Shown: positions 34,705-46,840, numbered from the stretch's first letter. The stretch is 64,000 nucleotides of DNA from Calycina herbarum (GCA_001414485.1 LLEY01000075.1:124001-188000), one strand, 5' to 3'. Notes: a model not told the origin generated them from the sequence alone. Made by a program: numbers and translations.

Positions 34705-36939
34705 TTAAACACGATGGGCTGCGCCCTCGTTCACGTCATTACCTGTGGTACTAGCCAAAACTCTCTTACTCTCCAACTCATCATGCTTAGCATCAAGGGT
34801 ATTCATCTCATCTTCCTGGGCATCCAAATGGTGATAGAGAACCCAGAACAAAATTCCAACGCAGAATGATCCAACACAAAGACCAGTGAAAAGCCACATG
34901 ACCTTAGGATCACCAACCAATGGCGTGAAGGCTTCTCCAATGGCATACCCGAATGCGTTGGTCAACAAATACATAGCTTGGACAAAAGATTTCATGGAAG
35001 GGGGTGCCTTCATGTATGCGTATTCCAGACCAGTAACAGATGCAAAAATCTCGGAGATACCGATAAGCATGTAAGCTGGAGTTTGGATAGCGATGTGGAT
35101 ATCATTTCCGATATTAACGCCATCAACGACAGATGCGTCGCAAAGAGGCTCACCATAACAAGGACCAGCTTGATAAATATAGTGTTGAAGAACGGCGGCG
35201 TACAGCATGGACATGGAGGCAACAATGAACCCTAGGGAGATTCGAGCGATAGGTCGGAAGTGGATGTGGGCCTTTTGAAGGGCGGGGTAGACAAATCGAT
35301 CCAGGATGGGTACAAATACAATAATCGCGATGGGATCAAAGTTCTGCATTAAATCATTGGGAATTCCGTGACCTCTCATCTGTCCGGCTTGAGAAACGAA
35401 GTTTCCAGAGAATTGGGAATACACGACCCTGTGTACGTTAGTAGATATTCTTGTACTATCCCCCCCGGATTACATTGTACGGTGCACAGACATTTGCCAT
35501 ACTAAAACGACCGTGCGCATACAATGTAATTAGGGGGGGGGGGGAGAGTATCTTTTCAATGTCCAAACATACCAGTAAATTGGATAAAACAAAAATACTC
35601 GGCAGGCAACAAGCGCACGCTTCAATTCATCAATGAAAAGATCGGACCATGGGTATTTCGCTCCGCCACTGCTAAATTCTTCTTGGTAAGAGGGCTTTGG
35701 CGCATCCATATTACGGTTCTTGATCATGATTCCAATGGCCTTGAATGCGTCGGTGATAACTGATCCTTGTGGTGGTCGAACAACGTAGTATTTTCTCCCG
35801 AGAATAACTATAACCATTCCCAAAGCGAACATACACAAGCAAAGCAAAACTAGAATTGGTTAGCTTATAAAATCAAGACAATGCAGAAGGGGACAGCGTA
35901 CATGCAGACCAAAAACCGACATCGCGCTCCATATATGGTGTTGCGAGAAGAGAAAGCGATCCAATATTGATACAAACGTAAAATACCATGTAAATCCGTT
36001 GGATTGTGACAGCAGGGTCGAGAATAATTCGCTCCCCAGTCTTGAGGGTGTGGATAGCCATTCTCTTTCGTTCATATTGATCTGCGATGAGAGGGCTGAC
36101 GTTCGACTTGATCCCTCCGGTTCCGATACCGATGATGAGAATTGCAGCAATAAAGCCTCCCATGCCTGCTCCATTTTGTAGTGCGATAGGTAACGAGGTC
36201 AAGAATAGAATTAGGAGGCCGACAGTGTAGACGAAGCCGAACAAGACTATGGTTCGATATCTTCCGAGATACTGATCAGCTACAATAGCACCGAAAATAG
36301 GAGTGACTACCGAGTCATTAGCAAGAGAACCGCATAGATAGTTATTAAAGCATCCAAGTACAGCTCTCCTAACATATAGGAAGATCATTCCAATCACGAG
36401 CTGCTGTAAATTTGAGGGAAATAAGATTGCTGTCTAGGAAGCGCTTACCATAACACCATAGCGAGAAGAAGGTTGTCAATGCTGTTGCGGACATATGACC
36501 TTGACCCAAAGCACCTCGCCCTAAGCTGCCATCCAAGGGACGTTGAACATAGTTCTGGAAAAGACCCTGACATCCATAAAATGTAAATCGTTCGCACAGC
36601 TCAACCACTGCAACCAGCCATGCAGATAGTGGTAAGTTTTCACCAACTATTAACGATAGGTTAGCTCTGTGCAATACTTTTCTTCTGGATTTGAGACAAA
36701 CCTCTTCTCAACGTTCTCTTTTCAGTCTCATTTGGTTCCTCATCATCTGGGGTTTCCAGAGAAGAACGAACGGAGTCGTGTTGTAATGGGTCTATCTCCT
36801 GCATCTTCTCTTTTTTCATTGGCGAAAACCCTAGATCCAAATTGACCTTTTCTGGATCCACTGTCTGGGTTTTTTCTCCAAGCTGTTGTTCCACAACTAG
36901 CTCGTGTACCTCGGCAGCGTTCATTTCGTGTTCAGGCAT
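34705..36939 (-). CDS. PTR2: POT/PTR2 family di-/tripeptide transporter
   Basis: Five exons: 36939-36702, 36646-36449, 36306-35902, 35849-35573 and 35428-34705; 613 aa, normal for the family. The start is the ATG at 36939, since the upstream frame offers only TTG. Motifs are VAVVELCERFTFYG (the ExxERFxYYG signature, with Phe for the first Tyr), WCY|VTPIFGAIVADQYLGRYRTI (PTR2 signature 1 across an intron), IGTGGIKSNVSPLIADQ (signature 2) and FYPIYW. About 12 membrane helices are visible. It imports di- and tripeptides with protons. Intron 2 is 142 bp with internal acceptor-like AGs. Intron 4 (35429-35572) carries a hairpin element. Confidence 0.93.
35454..35550. mobile_element. PolyC/polyG hairpin element inside a PTR2 intron
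   Basis: The left arm TACTATCCCCCCCGG + ATTACATTGTACGGTGCAC pairs with a right arm GTGCGCATACAATGTAATTA + a G12-13 run + AGAGTA. The total length is about 97 bp. It lies wholly in intron 4 of the transporter. The ends match those of the hairpins at 37.8 and 39.6 kb; the inner stem differs. Confidence 0.7.
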
Positions 36940-37515
36940 GTTGATGGTTGCGCAGCCGTGCGATGGGCGATATCTTTCAGAAAAAATTGAACACAAGACA
37001 AGATATTTCTCCCAAAGAGGCGAGAGGGGCGCGTGTATTTATGATTGAAGATCGGTGGAAGATCGGCATCACAAAGCTGCAAAATCCAGGTGGATAAATT
37101 GGAAACGTTACTCCCGCGTACCTCGTGCCTTTTGGGAAGGCTCTTCTGGGATCATACGAGTATGGAGACGATAAAGGATAAACTTATGAGTGGTCAATAA
37201 AAATCTATACGCAGTCAGACTTGTGATGTGACCAGGATACGCTCCTGGTACGTGATGGGGTTGCTGTTGGTTCAACCGTTCAACCACCCGCAAATATGGA
37301 GCGTTCAATTTCTTGCCCCCCCGCGGTAGCCCCTTATGGGGTATGATCTCGTAATGGCCGGTTCATTGACCAGTGAGCTGCGTACCGAGGAGAGTAGCGG
37401 GCTGAAATCGGGTACGCTAAGGTCTCCCATCCTTCTAGAACGATTTGAGAAGCCGGATATCACTTAACATGGAGTTATAGAAGTATCTCCAACCAGTGAT
37501 ACTTGTCGTTTCCCA
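36940..37515. other. Promoter side of the PTR2 gene
   Basis: No gene seen. Short GC-rich patches occur around 37310-37420. Confidence 0.45.
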
Positions 37516-37759
37516 TGCAGCCTCGCAGTGGACATTAAAAGTGGCAGTAAATACATCAGGTTCGTACCTACCTACCTATCTAGCCCTCGTTGTCCCAACC
37601 TTCTAAGGTAATGCAAGTAAATTATCCTACGCACTTGGAACAATTTGGGACTATTAACCTAGGTGTTTTGGAACAATTAAGTTCCAAAATACGAGGTAGA
37701 AGGTTCGAACAACGGGTAATGTATTTACTGCCGCTTTTAATGCCCACCACGAGGCAGCA
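37516..37759. mobile_element. GGCAGTAA-type MITE, best preserved copy (about 244 bp)
   Basis: Terminal inverted repeats: left TGCAGCCTCGCAGTGG + ACATTAAAAGTGGCAGTAA + ATACAT (from 37516). The right end reads as the complement of TGCTGCCTCGTGGTGG + GCATTAAAAGCGGCAGTAA + ATACAT (to 37759), about 42 bp with 6 mismatches, several of them transitions. The interior has secondary inverted units (TTGGAACAATTAAGTTCCAA). There is no coding capacity. Confidence 0.75.
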
Positions 37760-37800
37760 TATGTTTAGTGCTGACGGAGCTGGGTATCCCAGCTCAACTA

Positions 37801-37873
37801 ACTATCCCCCCTAACTGTCTGTCATGTGCAAGGGTAGCTGTGCGTCTACAGACAGTTAGGGGGGGGATAGTAC
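37801..37873. mobile_element. PolyC/polyG hairpin element (compact copy)
   Basis: The arms CTATCCCCCCTAACTGTCTGT (37802-37822) and ACAGACAGTTAGGGGGGGGATAG (37848-37870) are almost perfectly complementary, with a loop of about 25 bp containing CATGTGCAAGGGTAG. The right flank completes GATAGTA. Confidence 0.75.
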
Positions 37874-37879
37874 TGCAGG

Positions 37880-39595
37880 TTACGCCGAGATGGGAGAGAG
37901 GTTAGTGCGTACAACGTATCCGACCGAATAGTTGTGGTGAGATTTAAGACCACCCAGGCCCTGCAAATGCCCTGGAAACTCCATAAAATCCTGGCTTTTC
38001 GATTGGATGCGTTGTAAATTCCTGGAAATGCTAGAGAGAAGCTGCAAGGATTTCAAGGCCTGTATGGAGAAGGTCGGATTTTATATGGACAAATGGCTCC
38101 GTAAGCGACACAAAACAAGTCGTACTACACCGTAAATGTCGTGATTGTCGACAGGAAAATCGGCGTACTTGTCAAAAAAGTCTCGTGAGTCGTGATCTTG
38201 CAACCAAGTTCTTATGCGCGGGGAATTGTCCATGACGAGCGTGGCAGCGATCTGCAGCAGGCCGAAAATATTTTTTGCTCCGTAACCCTTGCTGAATGTG
38301 GCGTAAACCAATGAAACATCTCATCCGAGACCCTCACCAACGCTGCCAAGTGATGAATTTACGCCCGCCCAGGGTTTGAAATGCTTAAGGCAACCTCCTG
38401 TAAATGGCGATGAGTACGCCGAAAGCCGAGAGCTCCGGTTGGTAATTATGGTATGTTTTTTTGGCGAGTTTTTGTGGCATGTTGGAGAAGAAATTACCTC
38501 TGGCTCTGCTCATCGATTTTGCGAACATATGGCAAGATATCGGTCCCGAGCGTTCGCATCAATTGACGAAGTGCCTGCTTACCTTCGGTGAAGGTTGGTC
38601 CGGTCTGACACATTAAAAATGGCCAACTTGATATACAAGACCCACTTCTCTTCATTATTTCATAGTTGTATTTCCTAGGGAGTGTGCGATTCGTCTGTCA
38701 ATCTAGTCCAGCAGTGGAAAGTGTAACAATGTGCCAGGAGTTGCCGCACTAAAATATTACAGATCCACACCGATGTTTGTTGACCCTCACCAACTGGATG
38801 ACGGCCGGGTCCGTTCGAGTACCCCGGATTTCGGTATCTAAAAATGCAGGTGGATAGCTTGGGTTTGGGGTTTGGGGTTTAAATAATCGACAAATCTGGG
38901 TGCTTTTTGGTGAGAAGGAAAAGAATAGCTGTACAATAATTAATTAGGTAAAGAATTGCCGCATTGAGAATCGAAAACGATAGTCAACAATTGAACTGGA
39001 GAGGGGACCCGGATGGACAGTTCCACGACACGAGAATTCGAGTACGCTTTAGGAAGGAGATAAAGAAAAATCCAATAACGTTCAGTGACGACCATGCGTT
39101 CAAGCAGGCACACGAGTTACTAGGCTTGCCCGGACCATCGCTCTTCCCGTCCATGCCACAAAGTCGCATAAATCCCTGTACGACATACTAGACGACTTGG
39201 CGAATAACAGAGTTCAAAAAAGAGATTACTCTCACAATTGCTGCAGGTGATCTCAATTGTGAAGACTTTGCCACATGATGTCCTTTAGAATACCGCGAAT
39301 CTCGTTTCGACGGCAAGACAGCAACGGCCATGGAAATGCCCATGGCAATCAATTGGAGTACGGAACTTGAAGCAATTATTATTTCTTCGTGAACTTGCCA
39401 AGATGGAATCGCGAAGCCAAAACTGCGGGGAAATCGATCTGCACAAGAGACGTTTCTGAGGCTGAAGATGAAAATCCCAGTAGCCTGGAAACCACACGGG
39501 TCGTTGCAGTTTTGCATATTTCATATGGTGCCAAGAAGCCCTTACCAGCCATGGTCACACCCCTCTGCTTCTTAGCAAAGATAGGCACTTCGTAG
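37880..39595. other. Degenerate region with gene-like fragments
   Basis: Several fragments look protein-like but do not assemble into one gene. On the minus strand near 38590-38500 there is a stretch with ALRQLMRTLGTDILPYVRK and a plausible GT donor. On the minus strand at 38090-38300 there is DFFDKYADFPVDNHDIYGV. On the plus strand at 38964-39191 there is ITFSDDHAFKQAHELLGLPG. On the minus strand at 39590-39200 there is MAGKGFLAPYEICKTATTR. I do not recognise the families. Probably eroded genes at the edge of the repeat island. Confidence 0.4.
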
Positions 39596-39691
39596 TACTA
39601 TCCCCCCCCTTGGCTGTCTGTCATGTACAAGGGTAGTTTGGCTATGAAAATGTCTATACGTCTATAGACAGTTAATAGAGAGAGAATAGTA
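39596..39691. mobile_element. PolyC/polyG hairpin element, right arm decayed
   Basis: The left arm TACTATCCCCCCCC is followed by GGCTGTCTGTCATGTACAAG and GGTAG, nearly identical to the 37.8-kb copy. The right arm is GTCTATAGACAGTTA then ATAGAGAGAGAATAGTA, where the expected G run now holds A at several places, as C-to-T change on the other strand would give. Confidence 0.68.
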
Positions 39692-40911
39692 GCAAAGTAG
39701 TTAAAACTTAGCTAGATATATACTCTCTTCTCTCTAAACTAAATATTAGCGTATAGCTGCTATACTATATATAATATCTATATACTCTATAACGTATTCG
39801 ACTAAACAGCTATAGCGAGATCCCTTTTCTACTCTCTTTCTTACTTCTTATAAGATTAAGACTTAAGTAAAAATTGAAATTTAAGTCTATTAAAAAGAGT
39901 AAGATAAGTATAAGAGATAGAAGTAGTAGAGATAAAGTAAAAGAATTAAGTAATTATAGATACTTTAAAGAAGATAAATAAAAAGAGTATAGTTCTAATA
40001 TATTAGACTTTTAATACTAATAGATAACTATTACTCTAATACTATTTATAACTTCTAAGAAACTAGTTAGAGTATTTTACTAGAGTATACTCTACTTTAG
40101 TATTATAGAATTTTAATATTAAAGATATTAGTTATTAATTAGTTAGTAAAATCAGCTAATTAAAGCCTTAGATTATATAGTTTTTATAAAAGTAAAGTCT
40201 CTTTAGAAATTTAATCTTATTATAGCTATTTAATTAGATATATTATATATTTAGTTCTAGAGAGAGAAGAGTAGTATTAAGAGTTAGTATAATATAGATA
40301 TTCTATAAAATAATATTACAGCGCTGGTCAGTAACCTGGAAGAATACACGTGGCAAGCACGTGACCTTGGGAACTACCTCGGTAATCACCTCGGTAATAA
40401 GAATATATAGATTTATAACGAGAGCTATAATAAGAGCATAGATACTAAGAGGCTTCTTATAGCTTCTTATAATTACTAAGTAACCTCTGTTCTCTAGGTA
40501 TATAAACCGCGTTACTCTCGTAGATAGAACTATAGCTTTAAATTCTCGAATATATATATATATATATACTCTTATACCTTTGTCTTTAGTTATAGATTAT
40601 AATATAGATAGATAGAAATATATCTTATATAATAATATATATATATTCACTTCTAGTATACTTAATATACTCTATACTAAGTATAAGAGCTATTCTCTCT
40701 TATAGAGTATATAGTATAGCTATACTTAAGATAAAAGCGTAATAAGTATACTAAGAGTATATTATAAAAAACTTTTAAATACTAGTAGAATAGCCTAGTA
40801 CTAGATATACTAGGTATACTTAGTATACTATAACGTAGATAGCTAAGTATACTAGCTATACTAAGTATACTAAGTATATAGAGTATATAATCCTAGAACC
40901 CGAGTCTCGGG
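39692..40911. repeat. Extremely AT-rich, RIP-like DNA with a small GC island
   Basis: Dominated by TA, TTA and AGTATA steps with almost no CpA or TpG. A GC island at about 40321-40400 keeps two CACGTG sites (40347, 40358). This is the older DNA into which the Gypsy element inserted. It is probably one or more ancient transposons. No reading frames survive. Confidence 0.75.
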
Positions 40912-40916
40912 ATTAT

Positions 40917-41245
40917 TGTTACGGACCTGGCCACCGCCGAGCACGTGACTCGCGTACGGCTGCTCGCCGGCGTCCGCAAAGCCTGCTATTCCTAGCCTGG
41001 CCTAGAACCATTCCTACCTAGGCTAGGAACTATTTCTACAAACGGATCGACATTCTTATAACTTATCGATTCCTTAGCTATCTCTATATTATAGGACCTT
41101 TAGAAGTCTCCTCTTTCCTTCTCTTCTCTTCTGTAGCTTTAGATCTTCAATTGAACTACCTCTTACTTCTCTAATTATCCGCTACACCTGTGTATGCTAT
41201 AGGTAAGGATAACTACTAGAGGGCTAGTAGATTGGGTTTGTTATA
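40917..41245 (+). repeat. 5' LTR of the Gypsy element
   Basis: 329 bp, starts TGTTACGGACC and ends TTTGTTATA. The canonical CA end has become TA. It differs from the 3' LTR at roughly 17 sites by eye, all transitions. Contains CACGTG at 40942. Confidence 0.92.
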
Positions 41246-44200
41246 TTATCTAAAGCTCCCTTCTTCTCTCTATTTACTACTGCTTCTAGGAAGGATTAGA
41301 ATATCCGTTGCGATTCTAATACGACACCTACGGTCTGTATAGACCGCCTGTAGATGCTACCGGCGCCTTATACAGCCCCGCGTACCCGTGCCTACCACCG
41401 CGTACAAGAGCCTGGGGCTCTTCTACCTATACCCTCTGTCCTTATAACTGAGTCGTCTACAACGATGTCTGCTGACCAGCCTACGGACGCTTAACAGCTC
41501 GCTATAGCCCTAGAACAGGTCCGCCTACTGCGAGAACAACTGGACGACGTCTATACCTCTCTGCGAGGGAATACCCTGTCCGAAACTGGACAATACAGGT
41601 CGTTTACGGTTAAGCTTAAGGATACTGAGCCCCTAACAGATAGCTCGTCTCTAACCTTCGACAACTGGAAGATCTAGATTAAGGACAAGTTCCTTATTAA
41701 CGCCTCTATGTTTGAGCTAGAGGAAGCAAAGATGGCTTACGTTTTTAACCGTATAGCTGATATTGCTTAGAAGCATCTCGTACCCTGTTACTAGAAGGGA
41801 CCTAAGCTGTTTTAGTCTATAAAAGAAATGATCGTATATCTTGCGGATATCCTAGAGAACCTGTTTGAAGCGTAGGACGCCTATATCGAATTCTGCTGGC
41901 TTGTTATAAGAGATAACGAGACTTTCGTAACCTTCTATACTTGCTTCTTATACCTTGTAGGTACTAGACGGATCCCGACAGACGACTTATAGCCTGACTT
42001 ATATAACAAGCTTACGCCACCTCTATAACAGTCTGTCTTACTATTCTTAGACGTCCTACTCACAAGTACGGCCCTAGCAAATAAGTGTCGACTTGTTAAT
42101 AAGAACTTACGAAGACTTTAGCTCCGTAGAAGCAACTTACGGACCGCTCGTCTCACCCCCCGGCCTGTAACTGCTACTACTACCTCCCGCCCAGCTAGAA
42201 CTTTTACTACTACTTAAACTACGTTCTGTACAACCTCCCCTACCCCGGCCCCCCGCCTTTACGAACCATCACATGAACCGACGCCTGCCTGTAAGGAACC
42301 GGACGACGCCTGCTTTAAGTGTAAGAGGACTAGGTACTATGCCCGCGAATGCCCTAAGAACTCTAAGCCTATTACAGACGTCAATAAGCTTACGGAGCCT
42401 ACGTCCGACTTAGAACAGTCGGAAAACGACTAAGTCTAGGGAAAGTCTCCCTCTTAGGCTTGCTTTACCGAGGTCCTAGCTAGTTAGCCATCGATCTAAG
42501 TTAGCTACTTAGAGGAAAATAGTTCATAGTCTCTTATAACCTAGTTTTTAATAGATACGGATTTAAAACCTCTACTCTAGCTGATACTAGAGTAAACAGC
42601 TTTATACTCATTAGTATAAAGTTCGCTTAGGGACTAGCTCGCTTCTTCTCTTTAACTATTTATACTCTTCCTACTCCTATTATAGTTCGCGGCTTTAACG
42701 GACAGAGTCGACAGTCCGCGGACCGCTATATTATTCTTCACTTATATATAGACGGCTGTAAACAGTACAACGTCCCTATAGTCCTCCTTAATACTGGCTA
42801 TTAGGACCTCATTCTTAGGCATACATGGTTTGACTAGCTTAACGTATAACTCAACCCTCGCCAGCGACGACTTATATAGCCCGTAGATCTCCCTCCTTCT
42901 CCTAACCTTGTCCAGCTACGCCTCCTAGATCCTAGGATCCTATAGACTCGGCCCTTAAACCTAGATTACTAAGCTAACGCGGATCGCCGCGATTAGGCCC
43001 TAGAAGAACAGGTCGTACGCAAATACTAGGAAGACCTATAACTATCTATAAGCCTTATCGACGAGCTACTAGTCTCTCAGATCCTGGCGCGCCTGCCTAC
43101 TACACCCCTGGCCGTACGTCATAGCGAGTACTAGGACCGCTAAAACAACTTACGAAATATAAACCGCGCCCTTATAGGTTTAGATATCCGTAAAGCCTCT
43201 ATAGCGCGCCTAAAACGTGTACGCCTCAACCTACCACCGGTAGACATCGCTATCATCGATGCTGCTGTATATCGCTATAACCTATAAGACACTGAAGCTA
43301 CAGCCTTTAGTACCTCTCTTTATAAGATCGATTACTTAATAGAAAAAAAGCTTACAGATTAAAAAGACGACTTATAAGTCTAAGAAAGCCTCCCTAGAGC
43401 CTACCAGGATCTCGTAGACGTTTTCTCCAAAGCTGCGTCCGATACTCTTCCCCCTCGTTGCTTATACGACCATAAGATCGAACTTACGGACGAGAACGCA
43501 GACAACTTGTCCTATAGCCCCCTCCGCTACCAGTTAACGGACGAGCTCTAGGCTATAAAACAATACCTTGTTAAGAACCTTTATAAAGGTTTTATTAAAG
43601 CTAGCTAAGCCCCCTTTACAGCCCCGATTCTCTTTGTTAAGAAGTCTGACAGCTCTCTACGGTTCTATATTAATTACTATAAGCTGAATAACCTAACTTG
43701 TAAGGACTAGTATTCTCTTCTATTAATCGACGAAACTCTTACTCGTCTAGGCAAGGCTCGTATCTTTATAAAGCTAGACATACGACAAGCTTTTCACCGG
43801 ATTCGGATTAACCCTGAGTCTAAGGAACTAATAACGTTCCGGACCTGTTACGGAGCCTATAAGTGTAAAGTTATACCTTTCGGACTAACTAACGGACCTG
43901 TAATATATTAACGGTTTATAAACAACGTACTCTTTAACTATTTAGACGACTTTTATACTACCTACTTTAACGATATTCTTATTTACTCCGAGAACGAGCT
44001 AGACTATTAGGAACACGTCTGTAAAGTCCTTTTATAGCTTCGTAAAGCTGGCTTATAGGCTGATATTAAGAAATCTGAGTTTAACGTTACTTATACGAAG
44101 TACCTAGGCTTCTATATAAGTACTAATAGGATTAAAGTAGACCTAGAAAAGATAGAAACGATCTATAACTAGGAACGCCCTATTATAGTCCGCGGTGTTT

Positions 44201-46506
44201 AGTCCTTTCTTAGCTTTTATAACTTCTATTAGAAGTTTATTCTCAACTACGGACGAGTCGCATGCCTATTAACGGCTCTAACTTGTAAAGACCAGCCGTT
44301 TTAGTAGACACCTGCTTGTTAGAACGCCTTCTCCGAGCTGAAGGCCCGGCTTATTAATATACCTCTTCTTATATACTTTAATCTATAATACGAGTCTATA
44401 GTTGAGACTGATTCCTCTGACGGCGTCCTTAGCGGTATACTCCTTTAGTTATAGCCGAGTTAAGAGTGGCACCCTGTAGCTTACTTCTCTAAGATAATAA
44501 TACCTGCTGAGATTAACTACCCGATTTACGATAAAGAGATGTTAGCTATTATACGTTCTCTAGAAGCCTAGAGACCTAAGCTTGAAGGGTCTCTATATTA
44601 GATACGGGTTGTTTTAGACTATAAAGCTCTCGAGTACTTTATAACAACTAAAGCCTTGTCTAGCCGACAAGCCCGCTGGGCTGAAACCCTCTCTCGATTT
44701 AACTTCTTACTTACTTATAAGCCTAGTAGCCAGAATCGAGCGGATTCCCTTACTTGCCGGGACTAAGAAGCAGATAGTTAAATAGTAATGAAGATATCTA
44801 CTCGTATACAAGTCCTCTTACGGCTCGAGAATCTCGACTCGCGGATTATTATAGACCTAGACTTAGACTCTTCCATAGATATTACACCTGTTAGAGTAGC
44901 CGACGGACTATATAACTTAATTAACGATATCCTATAAGCTAATCGTACGAGTACAGGCCTTGACGCTCTCCGCTAGTACGCTACGGACGAACGCTCTAGC
45001 TGGACAACCCGTAATAGCCTCCTGCTATACCAAGAACGGCTTGTCCTGCCTAAGGACGACGATCTCAAAGTATACTTACTAAGCGAGGTTTATAATCAAG
45101 TCTCGGTAGCCTACCCTAGACAATCTAAGACCCTAAAGCTAGTTATAGACTGCTACTACTAGCTGCACCTTTATTTAGATATATAACAATTCATCTATAA
45201 CTACCAGACCTGCCGTCGCTCTTATATACCGCGAGACCGCCCCCCTAGACTCCTTAACCCCTTGCCTATCCTAGATCGCCTATAGTAATATATATTAATT
45301 GATTTTAAGGAATTCCCTTCTAATAAGTCTAGGATAGATATAATTATTATCTTTATCTACTGGCTAAGTAAGAGATCTGTCTCTATCCCTTACCTAAAGA
45401 CTATAGACGTAAAAAAGACTACGCAGATCTACCTCGACCGCGTATAGCGCTATTATAAACCGTCAGATACTATTATCTCTAACCGCGGTCTGTAATTCGT
45501 CTTAGAGTTCTAGTAAGAGTTTAACTAGATCCTAGAAACTAAGATTAAGCTATCTATAGCCGTATACGCACAAACCGACGGTTAAACTAAGAATATAAAC
45601 TAGTAGATTAACTAACGCCTTCGCCTGTTTATAAACTACTATTAGGATAACTGGTCTAAACTAATACCGATTATAGACTACGCTTAAGCTATACTTCCCC
45701 AGGACTCGACGACTCTTCCGCCTATATAAATCGAGCTTAGTTACGTGCTACGTACTAGCTTTGATTAGGTCCGCCAGAGCCTAGAAGAGCTAATAAGCGT
45801 TTGTAAACAGCTTTTACGAGACGAAGCAGTTACGTACGTAACCTGTATACATAGCGCCTAGGAAACCGCCTGTAAGGGAATCGAGGCTGCTTAGGAACGC
45901 TAGCGTAAGTAAGCAAACAAGCACCGGCGACTAGTAGACTTTGCTATAGGCGACAAGGTCTACGTATCGACAAAGACGTGGAATATAGACCGCCTAAGCT
46001 GTAAGCTCGACCAGTAGATAGCTGGTCCGTATACAGTTCTAGAAAAGGTTAAAAACGCTTTCCGGGTCAACCTGCCTCCGATAATTAAAATATAGCTCGT
46101 AATCTCTACAGATAAGCTTCGTAAAGCTCCTAACGATCCGCTACTAGGCTAGCTATAAGAACCAGGACTGCCTATTATAGTTAACAGGTATAACGAATAG
46201 GATGTAGACTAAGTACTAGCCTCTAGAGGCTATTATAGAAAATTACAATACTAGGTTTAATAGGCACAAAGCGAGCCAGACCCGGCCTAGTACCTAGCTT
46301 CTGACTTTATAGACTGCTTATATAAGCTTTAAGAGTTTCACGCTCTAAATCCTTCTCTCCTAGGGCCTCCTAGGTACTTAGTAGAATAGTTACAGAGCTA
46401 GGAAGATAGTATAGACGAGCTGGAATATCATAAGGACGAGGATAAATTACCTATAAGATAGTAGGTTCAGAGCTCGCAGGCGAGCTCTACTCAAAGGGGG
46501 GGGTAA

Positions 46507-46835
46507 TGTTACAGACCTGGCCACCGCCGAGCACGTGACTCGCGTACGGCTACTCGCCGGCGTCCGCAAAGCCTGCCATTCCTAGCCTAGCCTAGAACCA
46601 TTCCTACCTAGGCCAGGAACCATTTCTACAAACGGATCGACATTCCTATAACTTATCGATTCCTTAGCTATCTCTATATTATAGGACCTCTAGAAGTCTC
46701 CTCTTTCCTTCTCTTCTCTTCTATAGCTTTAGATCTTCAATTAAACCACCTCTTACTTCTCTGATTATCCGCTACACCTGTGCATGCTATAGGTAAGGAT
46801 AACTACCAGAGGGCTAGCAGATTGGGTTTGTCACA
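46507..46835 (+). repeat. 3' LTR of the Gypsy element
   Basis: 329 bp, starts TGTTACAGACC and ends TTTGTCACA, so the CA end is intact. Preceded by a purine tract (AAAGGGGGGGGTAA). Contains CACGTG at 46532. Confidence 0.92.
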
Positions 46836-46840
46836 ATTAT

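Larger units (their letters stand above)
40917..46835 (+). mobile_element. Ty3/Gypsy LTR retrotransposon, probably a chromovirus, inactivated by RIP
   Basis: Complete structure: ATTAT target duplication (40912-40916 and 46836-46840), two 329-bp LTRs and a polypurine tract ending at 46506. Order in the body: gag from about 41465 with a CCHC-like knuckle at 42311-42352 (the His position now encodes Tyr); protease region near 42580 (active-site Asp kept, next residues altered); reverse transcriptase at about 43600-44150 with LDIRQAFHRI, and YFND where YxDD is expected; RNase H at about 44390-44700; integrase at about 45100-45900; and a probable chromodomain near 46200-46390. Domain order RT-RH-IN makes it Gypsy. 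Frames are cut by dozens of TAG and TAA codons at former Gln and Trp sites. It is not mobile on its own. Confidence 0.92.

Noticed and set aside
41465..42430. Annotating gag and pol of the Gypsy element as coding genes
   Set aside because: Frames are broken by many TAG/TAA codons and key residues are changed; described as part of the dead element instead.
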